64,000 nucleotides of DNA from Alphaproteobacteria bacterium (lineage in GTDB: Bacteria > Pseudomonadota > Alphaproteobacteria > Rhizobiales > Rhizobiaceae): positions 62,001-126,000 of the forward strand of contig BOKV01000005.1 in the NCBI GenBank assembly GCA_016861165.1. The letters are read 5' to 3'. The notes under the pieces were generated by a model. The model saw only the letters and a program-made list of their open reading frames with translations. It was not told where the DNA came from and made no database searches. Both the position numbers and the translations under genes were made by a program. The first letter of the stretch is position 1, and each line of letters opens with the position of its first letter. Of this stretch, positions 26,371 to 35,323 are shown in pieces.

Positions 26371-29300
26371 ACGACGTCCGCGCCACGGCGGACGGCCCGG
26401 CGCCGCCAGAGCCGCCGGAGCCGCCGGCCGGCTTCAACCTGTCGGAATGGGCGCTGCGCCACCGTTCCTTCATCGCCTATCTGATGATCGTCTCGGCGCT
26501 GGCCGGCCTGTGGGCCTATGGCAATCTCGGCCGCGAGGAGGACCCGCCCTTCACCATCAAGACGATGGTGGTCAAGACGCTGTGGCCGGGCGCCACCACG
26601 ATCGAGACGCTCGACCAGGTCACCGACCGCATCGAGAAGAAGCTGGAGGAACTGCCCGGCCTCGATTTCACCCGCAGCTATACCCGGCCCGGCGAATCGG
26701 TCGTTTTCGTCAATCTGAAGGACACGGTCGCCGCTGGCGCCGTCCCCGATCTCTGGTACCAGGTGCGCAAGAAGGTCGGCGACATCCGCCAGAACCTGCC
26801 TTCCGGCATCCAGGGCCCGTTCTACGACGACGAGTTCGGCGACACCTTCTCGCTCATCTACGCGCTCACCGCCGACGGCTTCAGTCACCGCGAGATGCGC
26901 GACCATGCCGATGGCGTCCGCACCGCCCTGCTCGGCGTGCCGGACGTGGCCAAGGTCAATCTCGTCGGCGTCCAGGACGAGAAGGTCTATCTGGAGTTCT
27001 CGACCCGCCAATTGGCCGCGCTGGGGCTCGATCTCAACGCGCTGATGGGCTCGCTGCAGGCGCAGAACGCGGTTGTGCCGAGCGGCGTCATCGAGGCGGG
27101 CGAGGAACGCATCGCGGTGCGCGTGTCGGGCCACTTCACCTCCGAGGCGAGCCTCGAGGCCATCAACTTCAAGGTCGGCGACCGCTTCTTCCACCTGAGC
27201 GACATCGCCAGCGTGCGCCGCGGCTATGTCGATCCGCCGGCGCCGATGTTCCGCTACAATGGCGATCCGGCGATCGGCATCGCCATCGCCATGACGGCCG
27301 GCGGCGACGCGCTGGCGCTGGGCGAAAATGTCGAGCGCCGGGTGGCCGAGCTGACCGCTGATCTGCCGATCGGCCTCGACCTCCACCTCGTCGCCAACCA
27401 GCCGCATGTCGTCGACGAGGCCGTCGGCGAGTTCACCAAGGCGCTGTGGGAGGCGATCGTCATCGTGCTGGCGGTGAGCTTCCTCGCGCTCGGCCTGCGT
27501 CCCGGCATCGTCGTCGCCGTCGCCATCCCGCTGGTGCTGGCGGTCACCTTCGTGCTGATGGACTTTGCCGGCATATCGCTGCAGCGCATCTCGCTCGGCG
27601 CGCTCATCATCGCACTCGGCCTCATGGTCGACGACGCCATGATCGCGGTCGAGATGATGATCTCCAAGATCGAGGAGGGTTTCGACCGCATCCGGGCCGC
27701 CACCTTCACCTACACCTCGACCGCCTTTCCGATGCTGACCGGCACGCTGGTCACCGTCGCCGGCTTCGTGCCCGTCGGCTTCGCCCGGTCCAGCGCCGGC
27801 GAATACTGCTTCTCGCTATTCGCCGTCATCGCCTTCGCGCTCATCACCTCCTGGGTGGTCGCCGTGCTGTTCACGCCGCTGACCGGCGTCTACCTGCTGT
27901 CGGCCAAGGTCAAGGGCCACGGCCGTGGGCGCTCGCGCTTCTCGCGCTGGTTCCACGATGGGCTCGATGCCGCCATGCGGCGCAACTGGACGGTGCTCTC
28001 CGTCACCGCCGCCCTGTTCGCCCTGTCGGTCTACGCGATGGGCTTCGTCCCGCAGCAGTTCTTTCCGAAGTCCGACCGGCCCGAGCTGCTGGTTTCGCTG
28101 ACCCTGCCGCAGGGCGCCTCGATCGCCGCCACGGGCGAGGTCGCCCGGCGGGCCGAGGCCGTGTTCGCCGCCGATCCCGGCATCCAACACTGGAGCTTCT
28201 ATGTCGGCCAGGGCGTCATCCGCTTCTACCTGCCGCTCGACACCCAGCTCGCCAACAACAATTTCGCCCAGGCCGTCGTCGTCACCAGGGGCACCGACAT
28301 GCGCGACGCGGTCGCCGCCCGCCTGCAGGCGACCTTCGACCGCGACATGGCCAATGTCATGGCCCGCGTCACCCCGCTCGAACTCGGTCCGCCGGTCGGC
28401 TGGCCGCTCAAGTTCCGCCTCAGCGGACCAGAGCCGCTCAAGGTGCGCGACCACGCCCACGCCTTCGCGCAGGTGCTGGGCGCCAATGCCAACGTGCGCA
28501 ACGTCAACTACGACTGGAACGAGCTCGCCAAGACCATCCGCGTCAATGTCGACCAGGACCGCGCCCGCGCGCTCGGCATCTCCTCCCAGCAGCTCGCCGA
28601 TTCGATCAATGCGGTGCTGTCGGGCACGACCATCACACAGCTGCGCGAATCGACCTATCTGATCGACATCGTCGGCCGCGCCGTCGCCGAGGAGCGCGCC
28701 ACGCCCGAGACGCTGCGCACCTTGCAGATCGCCACCGCCACCGGCGCCAGCGTGCCGCTCGCCCAGGTCGCGACCCTTTCCTACGCGCTGGAGCCGCCGC
28801 TGATCTGGCGCCGCCAGCGTCAGCCGACCGTCACCGTGCAGGCCGAGCTCGCCCCGGGGGTCGAGGCCTCGTCCGTGGTCGGCGACATGAGCGAGACGAT
28901 CGCTGCCTTCCGGGCGCAACTGCCGCCGGGCTACGCGCTCGCCGTCGGCGGTTCGACCGAGGACAGCGCCAAGGCGCAGCAGTCGATCTTCGTCGTCTTC
29001 CCGCTGATGCTGCTGCTGATGGCGACCATCCTGATGGTCCAGCTCATGAGCTTCCAGCGGATGTTCCTGGTGCTGCTGACCGCACCGCTGGCGCTCATCG
29101 GCGTCGCCGCCGCGCTCCTTGTCGCCAAAGCGCCGATGGGCTTCGTCGCCATCCTCGGCGTCATCTCGCTTGCCGGCATGGTCATCCGCAACTCGGTCAT
29201 CCTGATCGCCCAGATCGACCGCCACATCGCCGATGGCGAGGAGCCCTGGGCGGCGGTCATCAGCGCCACCGACCATCGCCTGCGGCCGATCCTGCTCACC

Positions 29301-29519
29301 GCCGCCGCCGCCATTCTGGCGATGATCCCGATCGCACCGACCGTGTTCTGGGGGCCGATGGCCTACGCCATCATGGGCGGGCTCGCCGTCGCCACGCTGC
29401 TCACCCTGGTCTTCCTGCCGACGCTCTACGTCACCTGGTTTCGCATCCCGCCGCCGCCCGGCGTCCGTGCGGCGCGGCCCGAAACGGCCGCCGCGCCGGC
29501 GACCGCCGGCGCCGGATGA
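26367..29519 (+). CDS. RND-family efflux pump, inner-membrane transporter
   Basis: A 1050-residue proton-driven transporter of the AcrB/MdtB class with about 12 membrane segments in two repeats. The proton-relay region of the fourth segment is present as GLMVDDAMIAVEMM (paired Asp), and VAIPLVLAVTFVLMDFAGISLQRISLGALIIALG shows the first repeat; AILGVISLAGMVIRNSVILIAQIDRHI shows the second. The periplasmic porter domain lies between. The ligand is unknown (drugs, detergents or metals). It is translationally coupled to the adaptor and reads toward the caspase-like gene 278 bases downstream. Confidence 0.95.
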   Translation: MNDVRATADGPAPPEPPEPPAGFNLSEWALRHRSFIAYLMIVSALAGLWAYGNLGREEDPPFTIKTMVVKTLWPGATTIETLDQVTDRIEKKLEELPGLDFTRSYTRPGESVVFVNLKDTVAAGAVPDLWYQVRKKVGDIRQNLPSGIQGPFYDDEFGDTFSLIYALTADGFSHREMRDHADGVRTALLGVPDVAKVNLVGVQDEKVYLEFSTRQLAALGLDLNALMGSLQAQNAVVPSGVIEAGEERIAVRVSGHFTSEASLEAINFKVGDRFFHLSDIASVRRGYVDPPAPMFRYNGDPAIGIAIAMTAGGDALALGENVERRVAELTADLPIGLDLHLVANQPHVVDEAVGEFTKALWEAIVIVLAVSFLALGLRPGIVVAVAIPLVLAVTFVLMDFAGISLQRISLGALIIALGLMVDDAMIAVEMMISKIEEGFDRIRAATFTYTSTAFPMLTGTLVTVAGFVPVGFARSSAGEYCFSLFAVIAFALITSWVVAVLFTPLTGVYLLSAKVKGHGRGRSRFSRWFHDGLDAAMRRNWTVLSVTAALFALSVYAMGFVPQQFFPKSDRPELLVSLTLPQGASIAATGEVARRAEAVFAADPGIQHWSFYVGQGVIRFYLPLDTQLANNNFAQAVVVTRGTDMRDAVAARLQATFDRDMANVMARVTPLELGPPVGWPLKFRLSGPEPLKVRDHAHAFAQVLGANANVRNVNYDWNELAKTIRVNVDQDRARALGISSQQLADSINAVLSGTTITQLRESTYLIDIVGRAVAEERATPETLRTLQIATATGASVPLAQVATLSYALEPPLIWRRQRQPTVTVQAELAPGVEASSVVGDMSETIAAFRAQLPPGYALAVGGSTEDSAKAQQSIFVVFPLMLLLMATILMVQLMSFQRMFLVLLTAPLALIGVAAALLVAKAPMGFVAILGVISLAGMVIRNSVILIAQIDRHIADGEEPWAAVISATDHRLRPILLTAAAAILAMIPIAPTVFWGPMAYAIMGGLAVATLLTLVFLPTLYVTWFRIPPPPGVRAARPETAAAPATAGAG

Positions 29520-29797
29520 GGGCGCGCTGGCGCCCAGGACAGCCCCCACCTTCGGCCACACGCACTCGGGTCGGGCGGCATCGGTCTGGCGCCGAAGACG
29601 GTTGCCGGCAGCGTGCGGATCGATTTGATCGCGCCGCCGCGCGTTGCCGCCTGCGGCGCGCCCTGCCTTGATTGCGATTCCCACCCGGCGACCTGGCGCC
29701 CGTCAACATCCTGCGGTCGCGGCTGGGTTGACCCTGCCGGACGACCCAATGCACAATCTGGGCGAGTATGAATCACTTCCGGAGGAAAAGACCGCAA
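29520..29797. other. Intergenic region between the RND pump and the caspase-like gene
   Basis: A GC-rich stretch begins just after the pump stop with the short palindrome GGCGCGCTGGCGCC, which may be part of a terminator. No convincing gene, RNA or promoter consensus is visible in the rest. Confidence 0.4.
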
Positions 29798-32395
29798 ATG
29801 CCTGTCTTGATTCGGTTTTGCGCCCTTGTCCCGGCACTGGTTGTGATCTTCACAGTCGCTGCCGTCCCGACCGTCGCCCAGTCGTGGACATCGGGCAGCG
29901 GCCAAGGATACGTGGAATACCGCGCCCGCGCCGGCTCCGCCTCGATCACGATTTCCTGCGACGTCGGCGCTTCGCTCGACCACAGCCGTACCGCCATAAG
30001 CCTCGAGATCGGCGGATTGCTGTCGCCCGAATCGCAGGTAGAACTGCACGTCGATGGCGAGGCGATCAGCTTTCCGACTGACAAGTCGGGCGGCGTGACC
30101 ATCAGCCGGTGTGCGGATTGCGCCGACAAATTTGCCAGCCTGTGGCAAATGCTGCGTACTGGCAACGTCCTCCGCGTCGTGGCCGCCGATGGTAGGACGG
30201 CCAGCTTTTCGCTGCGTGGCACGGCCCGGCTGATGCCCAAGGAGCCCTGCCTGACCGGCCCCGAACGATCTGCATCGACGCTGCTGGATGAAGGCGAATC
30301 ATCGCAATCGTCGAAGCCACTGCCGCAGCCGGCTGCCCTGATCGTTCCCGAGTCCTGCGGCAGGATCGAGCCGGCAACCGCAACGGTCGCCGCGCTGGGC
30401 GGCGCGCGGCGTATCGCATTCGTTGTCGGCATGGGGCGCTACACGGGCGGGATTCCACGGCTGGCCAATCCGATCAACGATGCCCGCCGCGTTGCGACCG
30501 CCCTTCTAGGCCTCGGCTTCACCGTCTACTATTCGACCGACACCACCGGAACTGCCGTGCTCGCCTGCGCCGGCAGGGCGCGCGCTGAAGCGGGCGATCC
30601 CGAGGTCGTGCTGTTCTACTATGCCGGCCACGGCATCCAGATCGAGGACGAAAATTACCTCATAGCCACGAATGCCGATCTCGCTGACGGGCCGAACAGG
30701 GGCTTTCTGCCCGTGGCCGCCGTTGCCCAGGCGCTGCGTGCGCCCGCTTCCGCATTCGTCGTCATTCTCGACGCCTGCCGCAACAATCCCTTCCTCCAGG
30801 ACGGACCTTCCGGCCTGTCGCCTTCGACGGGACGCGGGCTAACGGTGACGAAGGGTGAAGCGGAAATGACGGCCCGCCAGACGCAGGCGCGCGGCGTCTT
30901 TGTCGCCTATTCGACGTCGCCCAACGCCGTGGCGCTCGATGGCGACGGCGAGATGAGTCCGTTCGCCGAGGCGTTTGTACGCCACCTAACCACCCCGGGA
31001 CACTCGCTGCAGCGGGTCATGAGCGCGGTGGCCAATTCGGTCGGCGAAGCAACCGACTGGCAGCAGACGCCGTGGACTCGCTCCTCGTTGACCGGAGAAC
31101 TGAAGCTCGCTGGCACGATGACGATAGAGGAGGTACAGGCCGCGTCCGAGAACTGGGCCCGCCGCTCGCGTGAGCTGCTGGACTCCGGTCGCCGCCACGA
31201 CGCCCTGGCGGCGGCGCTCAAGGGCATTCCGCCCGGGACCACCGACGACCACGCCCTCGCCGATTACCCGCTTGCCTATCGGGCGCTGACCGACGCCTGG
31301 CTGTCCGGCAACGCCCGCATTCCGGCCGATCTTGCCGCCATTCCCGGCCGGGTGTTGCACGGCTCGTGGTTTTCGCCCGATCGGCGTACCTATGCCGTGG
31401 CCTACTACAACGACGGCTATTTCGTTGATCTCGATCTCGTCCGTGTCGCCGACGCCACGCGTATCGCCAAGCTGATTGACCGCCACGACACGCCGGAGTT
31501 CCTGACCAGCGTCGCCTTCAGCGGCGACGGCCGTGTCATTGCCGCCGACGTGTTCGGCGAGTACCGAGTCTGGCGTACCGGCGACGGCGCTCTCGTCAGC
31601 CGTTTCCCCCAGGAGCGACTCGGGACCGGCGAACTGGCGCTCAGTCCGCTGGGCACGCGACTGCTGACCAAAGCGGGCAACCAGTTCACGGTGGTCGATG
31701 CGGCGACCGGTCGGCGGCTCGCCCGCTCGACCCTGGACGAGCTAAAGAGGGACGATGCTCGGTTGGCCGCTTTCTTGCGAGGCCACAGGCACAGCACGCT
31801 CAAGATAAGCTTCGCTGACGAGAATCGGCTGTGCGTCGGCGCTTCCGGCGAGTCGTCCAATCAGTCGGCCCTGCCTGTCGCCTTCGGCATCTACGACATC
31901 GCCTCCGACTCCTTCGAGCTCGCGGGAACACTTGACGCCGACCGTGCCTGGATCTCTTACGGTACCTATTGCAGTCGGGACGGACGCTGGTTCGCGATTG
32001 CCGCCGCCGACGAAGCCGCGCCAAGCCGCCTGTGGCTGTGGGATCGGCGGTCGGGAGCGGTTCGCATGCGCTTGCCCGAAGGCAGCGAATCGGCGACCTC
32101 CGCCTTCGATGCCGCGGCGCGCTATCTGCTCGTCGACATGGCTACCCACCTAGTCCTCTACGATACCAGCACGCTGTCATTCGCCTTCGAGCGCATAGGC
32201 GACGAGTCAGCCGCCAACCCGGGCCTGTTCCGGCCGGACGGCCAGCGTTGGGATACACGCCGCGAAACCCTGCCCGCAGTCGCACACGTGCTCAGCGTCG
32301 GACGCAACCTGCTTGCCGCAGTCGAGCGCGAACTGGGGCCGGCCGGCGTTGCCGCGCTGGCCGACGACCGTGTCAGCCTGTGGCGGGCATATTGA
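29798..32395 (+). CDS. Exported caspase-like (C14) protease with C-terminal beta-propeller
   Basis: An 865-residue protein. A signal peptide (about residues 1-28, ending TVAAVPTVAQS) implies export. A beta-rich region to about 150 and a linker with Pro/Ser precede a p20-like caspase domain at about 200-350, opening RRIAFVVGMGRYTGGIPRLANPINDA; the catalytic His (H278, YYAGHGIQ) and Cys (C327, LDACRNNPF) are intact. A helical stretch and then WD-like repeats (VAFSGDGRVIAADVFGEYRVW, RTYAVAYYNDGYF) fill the C-terminal half. Such orthocaspases cleave after Arg or Lys. The start at 29798 follows GGAGG by 12 bases; an in-frame ATG at 29768 is an alternative. Codon use looks less GC-biased than neighbours, which suggests transfer. 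Confidence 0.88.
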   Translation: MPVLIRFCALVPALVVIFTVAAVPTVAQSWTSGSGQGYVEYRARAGSASITISCDVGASLDHSRTAISLEIGGLLSPESQVELHVDGEAISFPTDKSGGVTISRCADCADKFASLWQMLRTGNVLRVVAADGRTASFSLRGTARLMPKEPCLTGPERSASTLLDEGESSQSSKPLPQPAALIVPESCGRIEPATATVAALGGARRIAFVVGMGRYTGGIPRLANPINDARRVATALLGLGFTVYYSTDTTGTAVLACAGRARAEAGDPEVVLFYYAGHGIQIEDENYLIATNADLADGPNRGFLPVAAVAQALRAPASAFVVILDACRNNPFLQDGPSGLSPSTGRGLTVTKGEAEMTARQTQARGVFVAYSTSPNAVALDGDGEMSPFAEAFVRHLTTPGHSLQRVMSAVANSVGEATDWQQTPWTRSSLTGELKLAGTMTIEEVQAASENWARRSRELLDSGRRHDALAAALKGIPPGTTDDHALADYPLAYRALTDAWLSGNARIPADLAAIPGRVLHGSWFSPDRRTYAVAYYNDGYFVDLDLVRVADATRIAKLIDRHDTPEFLTSVAFSGDGRVIAADVFGEYRVWRTGDGALVSRFPQERLGTGELALSPLGTRLLTKAGNQFTVVDAATGRRLARSTLDELKRDDARLAAFLRGHRHSTLKISFADENRLCVGASGESSNQSALPVAFGIYDIASDSFELAGTLDADRAWISYGTYCSRDGRWFAIAAADEAAPSRLWLWDRRSGAVRMRLPEGSESATSAFDAAARYLLVDMATHLVLYDTSTLSFAFERIGDESAANPGLFRPDGQRWDTRRETLPAVAHVLSVGRNLLAAVERELGPAGVAALADDRVSLWRAY

Positions 32396-32404
32396 AGATC
32401 CCTG

Positions 32405-33652
32405 TCACGCCGCCCGGCGCGTAAGCTTCTTCTCTTCGGCCTTCAGATATTCGCGCTGCTTGTCGATGATGTAGTCGCGGCTGAGCGGCGTGGCGTCGCG
32501 CGAGCGCGACAATTGCAGCTGGAACACCTGCTGCGTGCCGCCGCGGAACATCATCTCGGCGCTGTTCAGGTAGAATTCCCACATCCGCGCGAAGCGTTCG
32601 TCATACATCTCGACGACCTTCGCCCGGTTGGCCGAGAACCGCTCGAACCAGTGCTTGAGTGTCTCGGCATAGTGCAGGCGCAGGATTTCCACGTCGAGCG
32701 CCCACAGCCGGCTGCGTTCGAGCGAGGCGAACACCTCCGACAGCGACGGGATGTAGCCGCCGGGAAAGATGTACTTGCGGTAGAACGAGCTCGCCGTCGT
32801 CGGCGGCGCCATGGAGCCGATCGAGTGCAGCATCATGACGCCGTCGTCGGGCATCAGCGCGTTGACCTTGGCGAAGAACTCGTCGAAATGGTGGGCGCCG
32901 ACATGCTCGAACATGCCGATCGAGACGATCCGGTCGAAGGTGCCGTCGAGATCGCGATAGTCCTTCAGTTCGAAGCGCACCCGGTTGCCCACGCCGGCCG
33001 CCCGGGCGCGCTCGTTGGACAGTTCATGCTGCTCCTTCGACAGGGTCACCCCGGTGACCTCGACATCCTCCATCTGCGCCAGGTAGATGGCCATGTCGCC
33101 CCAGCCCGAGCCGATGTCGAGCACGCGGTTGCCGGGCTTCAGGTGAAGCTTGGCCGCCGCCAGCCTGAGCTTGTTGCGCTGCGCCTCTTCCAGCGTCTCG
33201 TCGGGCGAGCGGAAATAGGCGCACGAATAGATCAGGTTGCGGTCGAGGAACAGCCGGTAGAGCTCATTACCGATATCGTAGTGGTGCGAGACGTTCTTCT
33301 GCGCCTCGCCCTTGCGGTTCGACTGCTGCCAGCGCCGCACCAGGAAGCTGGTCCATTCGAAGAATCGGCGGAGCCGGTATTCGGCCATCCCCTCCTGGTT
33401 GAGGAAATAGAAGCCGAGCAGGCCGCGCAGCGTCGTGCCTTCCTCGAGCGTCAGCGTACCGTCCATGTAGCCCTCGCCGGCGGCGAGGTCGGGATCGACG
33501 ACGAAGCGGGTGTAGAACCGGCGGTCGTGGATGCGCACCGCCAGTTCCGGGCCCGGGCCGCCGGCAAAGACATGCCGCCTGCCCTCGTGGTCGATGACGT
33601 TGAGCGTGCCCCGGCGAACGAATGACCGCAGCAGGCCGTCGAGCATGAACAT
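32405..33652 (-). CDS. Cyclopropane-fatty-acyl-phospholipid synthase-like methyltransferase, copy 2
   Basis: A 415-residue paralogue of the protein at 23880-25145, on the same strand and about 8.5 kb away. It shares long identical blocks with it (SCAYFRSPDETLEEAQRNK, VTGVTLSKEQ, MPDDGVM) and has the SAM motif VLDIGSGWGDMAIYLAQ (Ser where copy 1 has Cys) and SIGMFEHVGAHHFDEFF. The N-terminal domain is more diverged (DHEGRRHVFAGGPGPELAV). Both keep the active-site region, so they may act on different lipids or conditions. The start at 33652 gives a Met-Phe-Met opening and follows GGGGGTG. It converges on the caspase-like gene, leaving nine bases between stops. Confidence 0.93.
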   Translation of the reverse strand: MFMLDGLLRSFVRRGTLNVIDHEGRRHVFAGGPGPELAVRIHDRRFYTRFVVDPDLAAGEGYMDGTLTLEEGTTLRGLLGFYFLNQEGMAEYRLRRFFEWTSFLVRRWQQSNRKGEAQKNVSHHYDIGNELYRLFLDRNLIYSCAYFRSPDETLEEAQRNKLRLAAAKLHLKPGNRVLDIGSGWGDMAIYLAQMEDVEVTGVTLSKEQHELSNERARAAGVGNRVRFELKDYRDLDGTFDRIVSIGMFEHVGAHHFDEFFAKVNALMPDDGVMMLHSIGSMAPPTTASSFYRKYIFPGGYIPSLSEVFASLERSRLWALDVEILRLHYAETLKHWFERFSANRAKVVEMYDERFARMWEFYLNSAEMMFRGGTQQVFQLQLSRSRDATPLSRDYIIDKQREYLKAEEKKLTRRAA

Positions 33653-33815
33653 GGCCGCACCCCCATACAATCCGGCGCCCGTCGCCCGCATTTCCCTTTC
33701 TGCCGGCGGCGGTTTCCCTCACGGAATCCGACTTATAGACTTTAGTGCAACATTTCCGTCGTGAAAAGCCGGGCGCGGCGAGCCGCCCGGGTAGTGCTTT
33801 TGCGCCGTCAAGCAC

Positions 33816-33843
33816 CACCTTGGGCGCCACCTTGGGCGCCACC
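33816..33843. repeat. Tandem 12-bp repeat upstream of the tmRNA gene
   Basis: CACCTTGGGCGC occurs twice head to tail (about 33816-33839), followed by a partial third copy. It lies between the start of the CFA-like gene and the tmRNA gene, where promoters for both would be expected. Function is unknown. Confidence 0.4.
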
Positions 33844-33871
33844 TGCTCTTCCCCTTGGCCGCGATCGTCCC

Positions 33872-33877
33872 TATATT
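33872..33877 (+). promoter_or_regulatory. Possible -10 box of the tmRNA promoter
   Basis: TATATT stands alone as an AT-rich hexamer about 12 bases before the likely RNA start. No good -35 lies at the right distance; TTCCCC at 33849 is 17 bases away but weak. The call rests on position. Confidence 0.3.
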
Positions 33878-33883
33878 GGGCGG

Positions 33884-34215
33884 GCCGGCTTGCCGGCTAT
33901 GGCGATAAATGGCCTGTGCAATAAGCCTATCGGACCCGGGGGCGGTACCCGGCGCCTCCACCAGGCTCCTTGGCGGACCTTGCGGACCAAGAAGGACCCT
34001 GGCGGGGGCGAAACAGGATCGACGAGGGTGTAAAGACAGCGCTTTCGCCCGGCATGGTTCCGCCGTTATCGGGCCGATTCTATAGTTGCCAACGACAACT
34101 ATGCGGAAGCCCGTCTCGCCGCGTGATGCGGTGCGACAGCTTCGAATGAACTCCTGACCGTTCGCACGGCCAGGCGGGGTCCGGAGGCACCTGGCAACAG
34201 AAGCCTCCACTTTCC
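33884..34215 (+). ncRNA. ssrA: Two-piece (circularly permuted) tmRNA
   Basis: The order is acceptor half first, then the messenger half, as in Alphaproteobacteria. The acceptor half ends in a T-arm-like block GGACCCGGGGGCGGTACCC and CCTCCACCA at about 33954-33962, where CCA is encoded. A spacer that is processed away follows, and the coding half begins at GGGGGCGAAACAGGATCGAC (about 34004). The tag reading frame at 34088-34126 encodes ANDNYAEARLAA then stop, the Rhizobiales proteolysis tag. The RNA rescues stalled ribosomes and marks the nascent peptide for ClpXP. Ends are approximate. The ClpXP adaptor gene sspB begins 136 bases downstream. Confidence 0.93.
34180..34215 (+). terminator. Hairpin at the end of the tmRNA gene
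   Basis: GGAGGC and GCCTCC pair across about 14 bases and are followed by ACTTTCCCTTTC. This may act as the terminator or be part of the RNA's 3' structure. Confidence 0.5.
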
Positions 34216-34351
34216 CTTTCAGCGCCTGCCCGCCGATCCGCCGCCGTCGCCGCGGCTTTCTCCCTTTTGCGGGGTCGGCATTTGCGCTTATATCGGCGCT
34301 GGCGGCGCGAACGGATTCGCGGCTTGTCCGCCGCCTTCCCGGACGGTCCCC

Positions 34352-34888
34352 ATGAGCGAAGATCTGATCCGCTACGACATTCTTGCCCAGGAGGCGCTGC
34401 GCGGCGTCATCCGCAAGGTCCTCGACGAGGTGGCGCGGGCCGGGTTGCCGGGCGACCATCATTTCTTCATCACCTTCCTGACCACGCATCCGGGCGTGCG
34501 CCTGTCGAAGCGCATGCGCGAGCGCTACCCCGAGGAGATGACCATCGTCATCCAGCACACCTTCTGGAACCTGGAGGTGACCGACACCGCCTTCGAGATC
34601 GACCTTTCCTTCGACGACATCCGCGAGCGCCTGCGCATCCCCTTCGCCGCCGTGCGCGGCTTCTTCGACCCGTCGGTCAAGTTCGGGTTGCAGTTCGACA
34701 TCGCCGCCGAGCCGGCCCGCCCGACCGAGGCGCCGGCGCCGAAGCCCGACAAGCGCCCGCCGGCCGCGTCCGTGCCGGCGGTCAAGCCGCAGGCGCGCCC
34801 GATCGTCGTCAAGGAGGCGCCCGGCAAGGCCGGCGACAAGGACGGCGCCCATGTCGTCTCGCTCGATTCCTTCCGCAAGAAGAAGTGA
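34352..34888 (+). CDS. sspB: SspB, ClpXP adaptor for ssrA-tagged proteins
   Basis: A 178-residue alphaproteobacterial SspB. The first 120 residues are the tag-binding domain (LIRYDILAQEALRGVIRKVLDEV, then GDHHFFITFLTTHPGVRLSKRM, and IPFAAVRGFFDPSVKFGLQFD). A Pro/Ala-rich flexible linker of about 40 residues leads to a conserved basic tail, HVVSLDSFRKKK, likely the ClpX-docking segment. It captures ANDNYAEARLAA-tagged chains and hands them to ClpXP, so its place directly after the tmRNA gene is functionally telling. The DUF4169 gene starts four bases after its stop. Confidence 0.95.
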   Translation: MSEDLIRYDILAQEALRGVIRKVLDEVARAGLPGDHHFFITFLTTHPGVRLSKRMRERYPEEMTIVIQHTFWNLEVTDTAFEIDLSFDDIRERLRIPFAAVRGFFDPSVKFGLQFDIAAEPARPTEAPAPKPDKRPPAASVPAVKPQARPIVVKEAPGKAGDKDGAHVVSLDSFRKKK

Positions 34889-34892
34889 TCCG

Positions 34893-35084
34893 ATGGGCGA
34901 GGTGGTCAACCTGCGACTTGCCCGCAAGCGCGCCGCGCGCAAGGGCCGCGAGCACCAGGCCGCCGCCAACCGCGCCATGCATTCGGCCCCCGCCGCCGAG
35001 CGCCGCAGGGTCGCCGCCGAGCGTCAACTGGCCGAGGGCCGCCTCGACGGCAGCCGGCGCGACGATCCCGGCCGCGACGAATAG
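34893..35084 (+). CDS. DUF4169 small basic protein
   Basis: A 63-residue, very Arg/Ala-rich protein opening MGEVVNLRLARKRAARKGREHQ. The family occurs in Alphaproteobacteria next to sspB and the RHH gene found here. No membrane or enzymatic feature is visible; the basic character suggests nucleic-acid or ribosome contact, which is inference. It starts four bases after sspB and is followed 14 bases later by the RHH gene, so the three probably form an operon. Confidence 0.82.
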   Translation: MGEVVNLRLARKRAARKGREHQAAANRAMHSAPAAERRRVAAERQLAEGRLDGSRRDDPGRDE

Positions 35085-35098
35085 ATCCGCTCTCGCCC

Positions 35099-35323
35099 GT
35101 GCTCCGCAAACACTCCGTCACCATCCGCGGCCACGCCACCAGCTATTCGGTCGAGGACGCCTTTCACGACGAACTGCGGGCGATTGCCGCCCGTCGCGGC
35201 GTTGCGCTCGCCCGCCTCGTCGCCGAGATCGACGCCGCCCGCCCGCCGGCGACCAACCTGTCCTCGGCCATCCGGCTGTTTGTCCTGCGGGAGGTCAGGA
35301 GTGGGCAGTCGGCAGTCGGGTGA
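35099..35323 (+). CDS. Ribbon-helix-helix (RHH_4) protein
   Basis: A 74-residue protein of the PF13467-like ribbon-helix-helix group (RKHSVTIRGHATSYSVEDAFHDELRAIAARRGVALARLVAEID), likely a small DNA-binding dimer. The GTG start is the only one that keeps the whole fold. Its last eight residues (RSGQSAVG) are encoded by heptamer repeats: the stop codon lies at the junction of a GGCAGTC array and a GGTGAAT array, so the original C-terminus was probably altered by repeat insertion. Confidence 0.8.
   Translation: MLRKHSVTIRGHATSYSVEDAFHDELRAIAARRGVALARLVAEIDAARPPATNLSSAIRLFVLREVRSGQSAVG

Noticed and set aside
33761..34033. A 90-residue plus-strand protein gene upstream of sspB
   Set aside because: It overlaps the acceptor half of the tmRNA and its translation is low-complexity; the RNA explains the conserved sequence.
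34088..34126. The tmRNA tag frame as an independent small protein gene
   Set aside because: It has no start codon or ribosome binding site and lies within the tmRNA; it is the resume codon and tag, not a gene.
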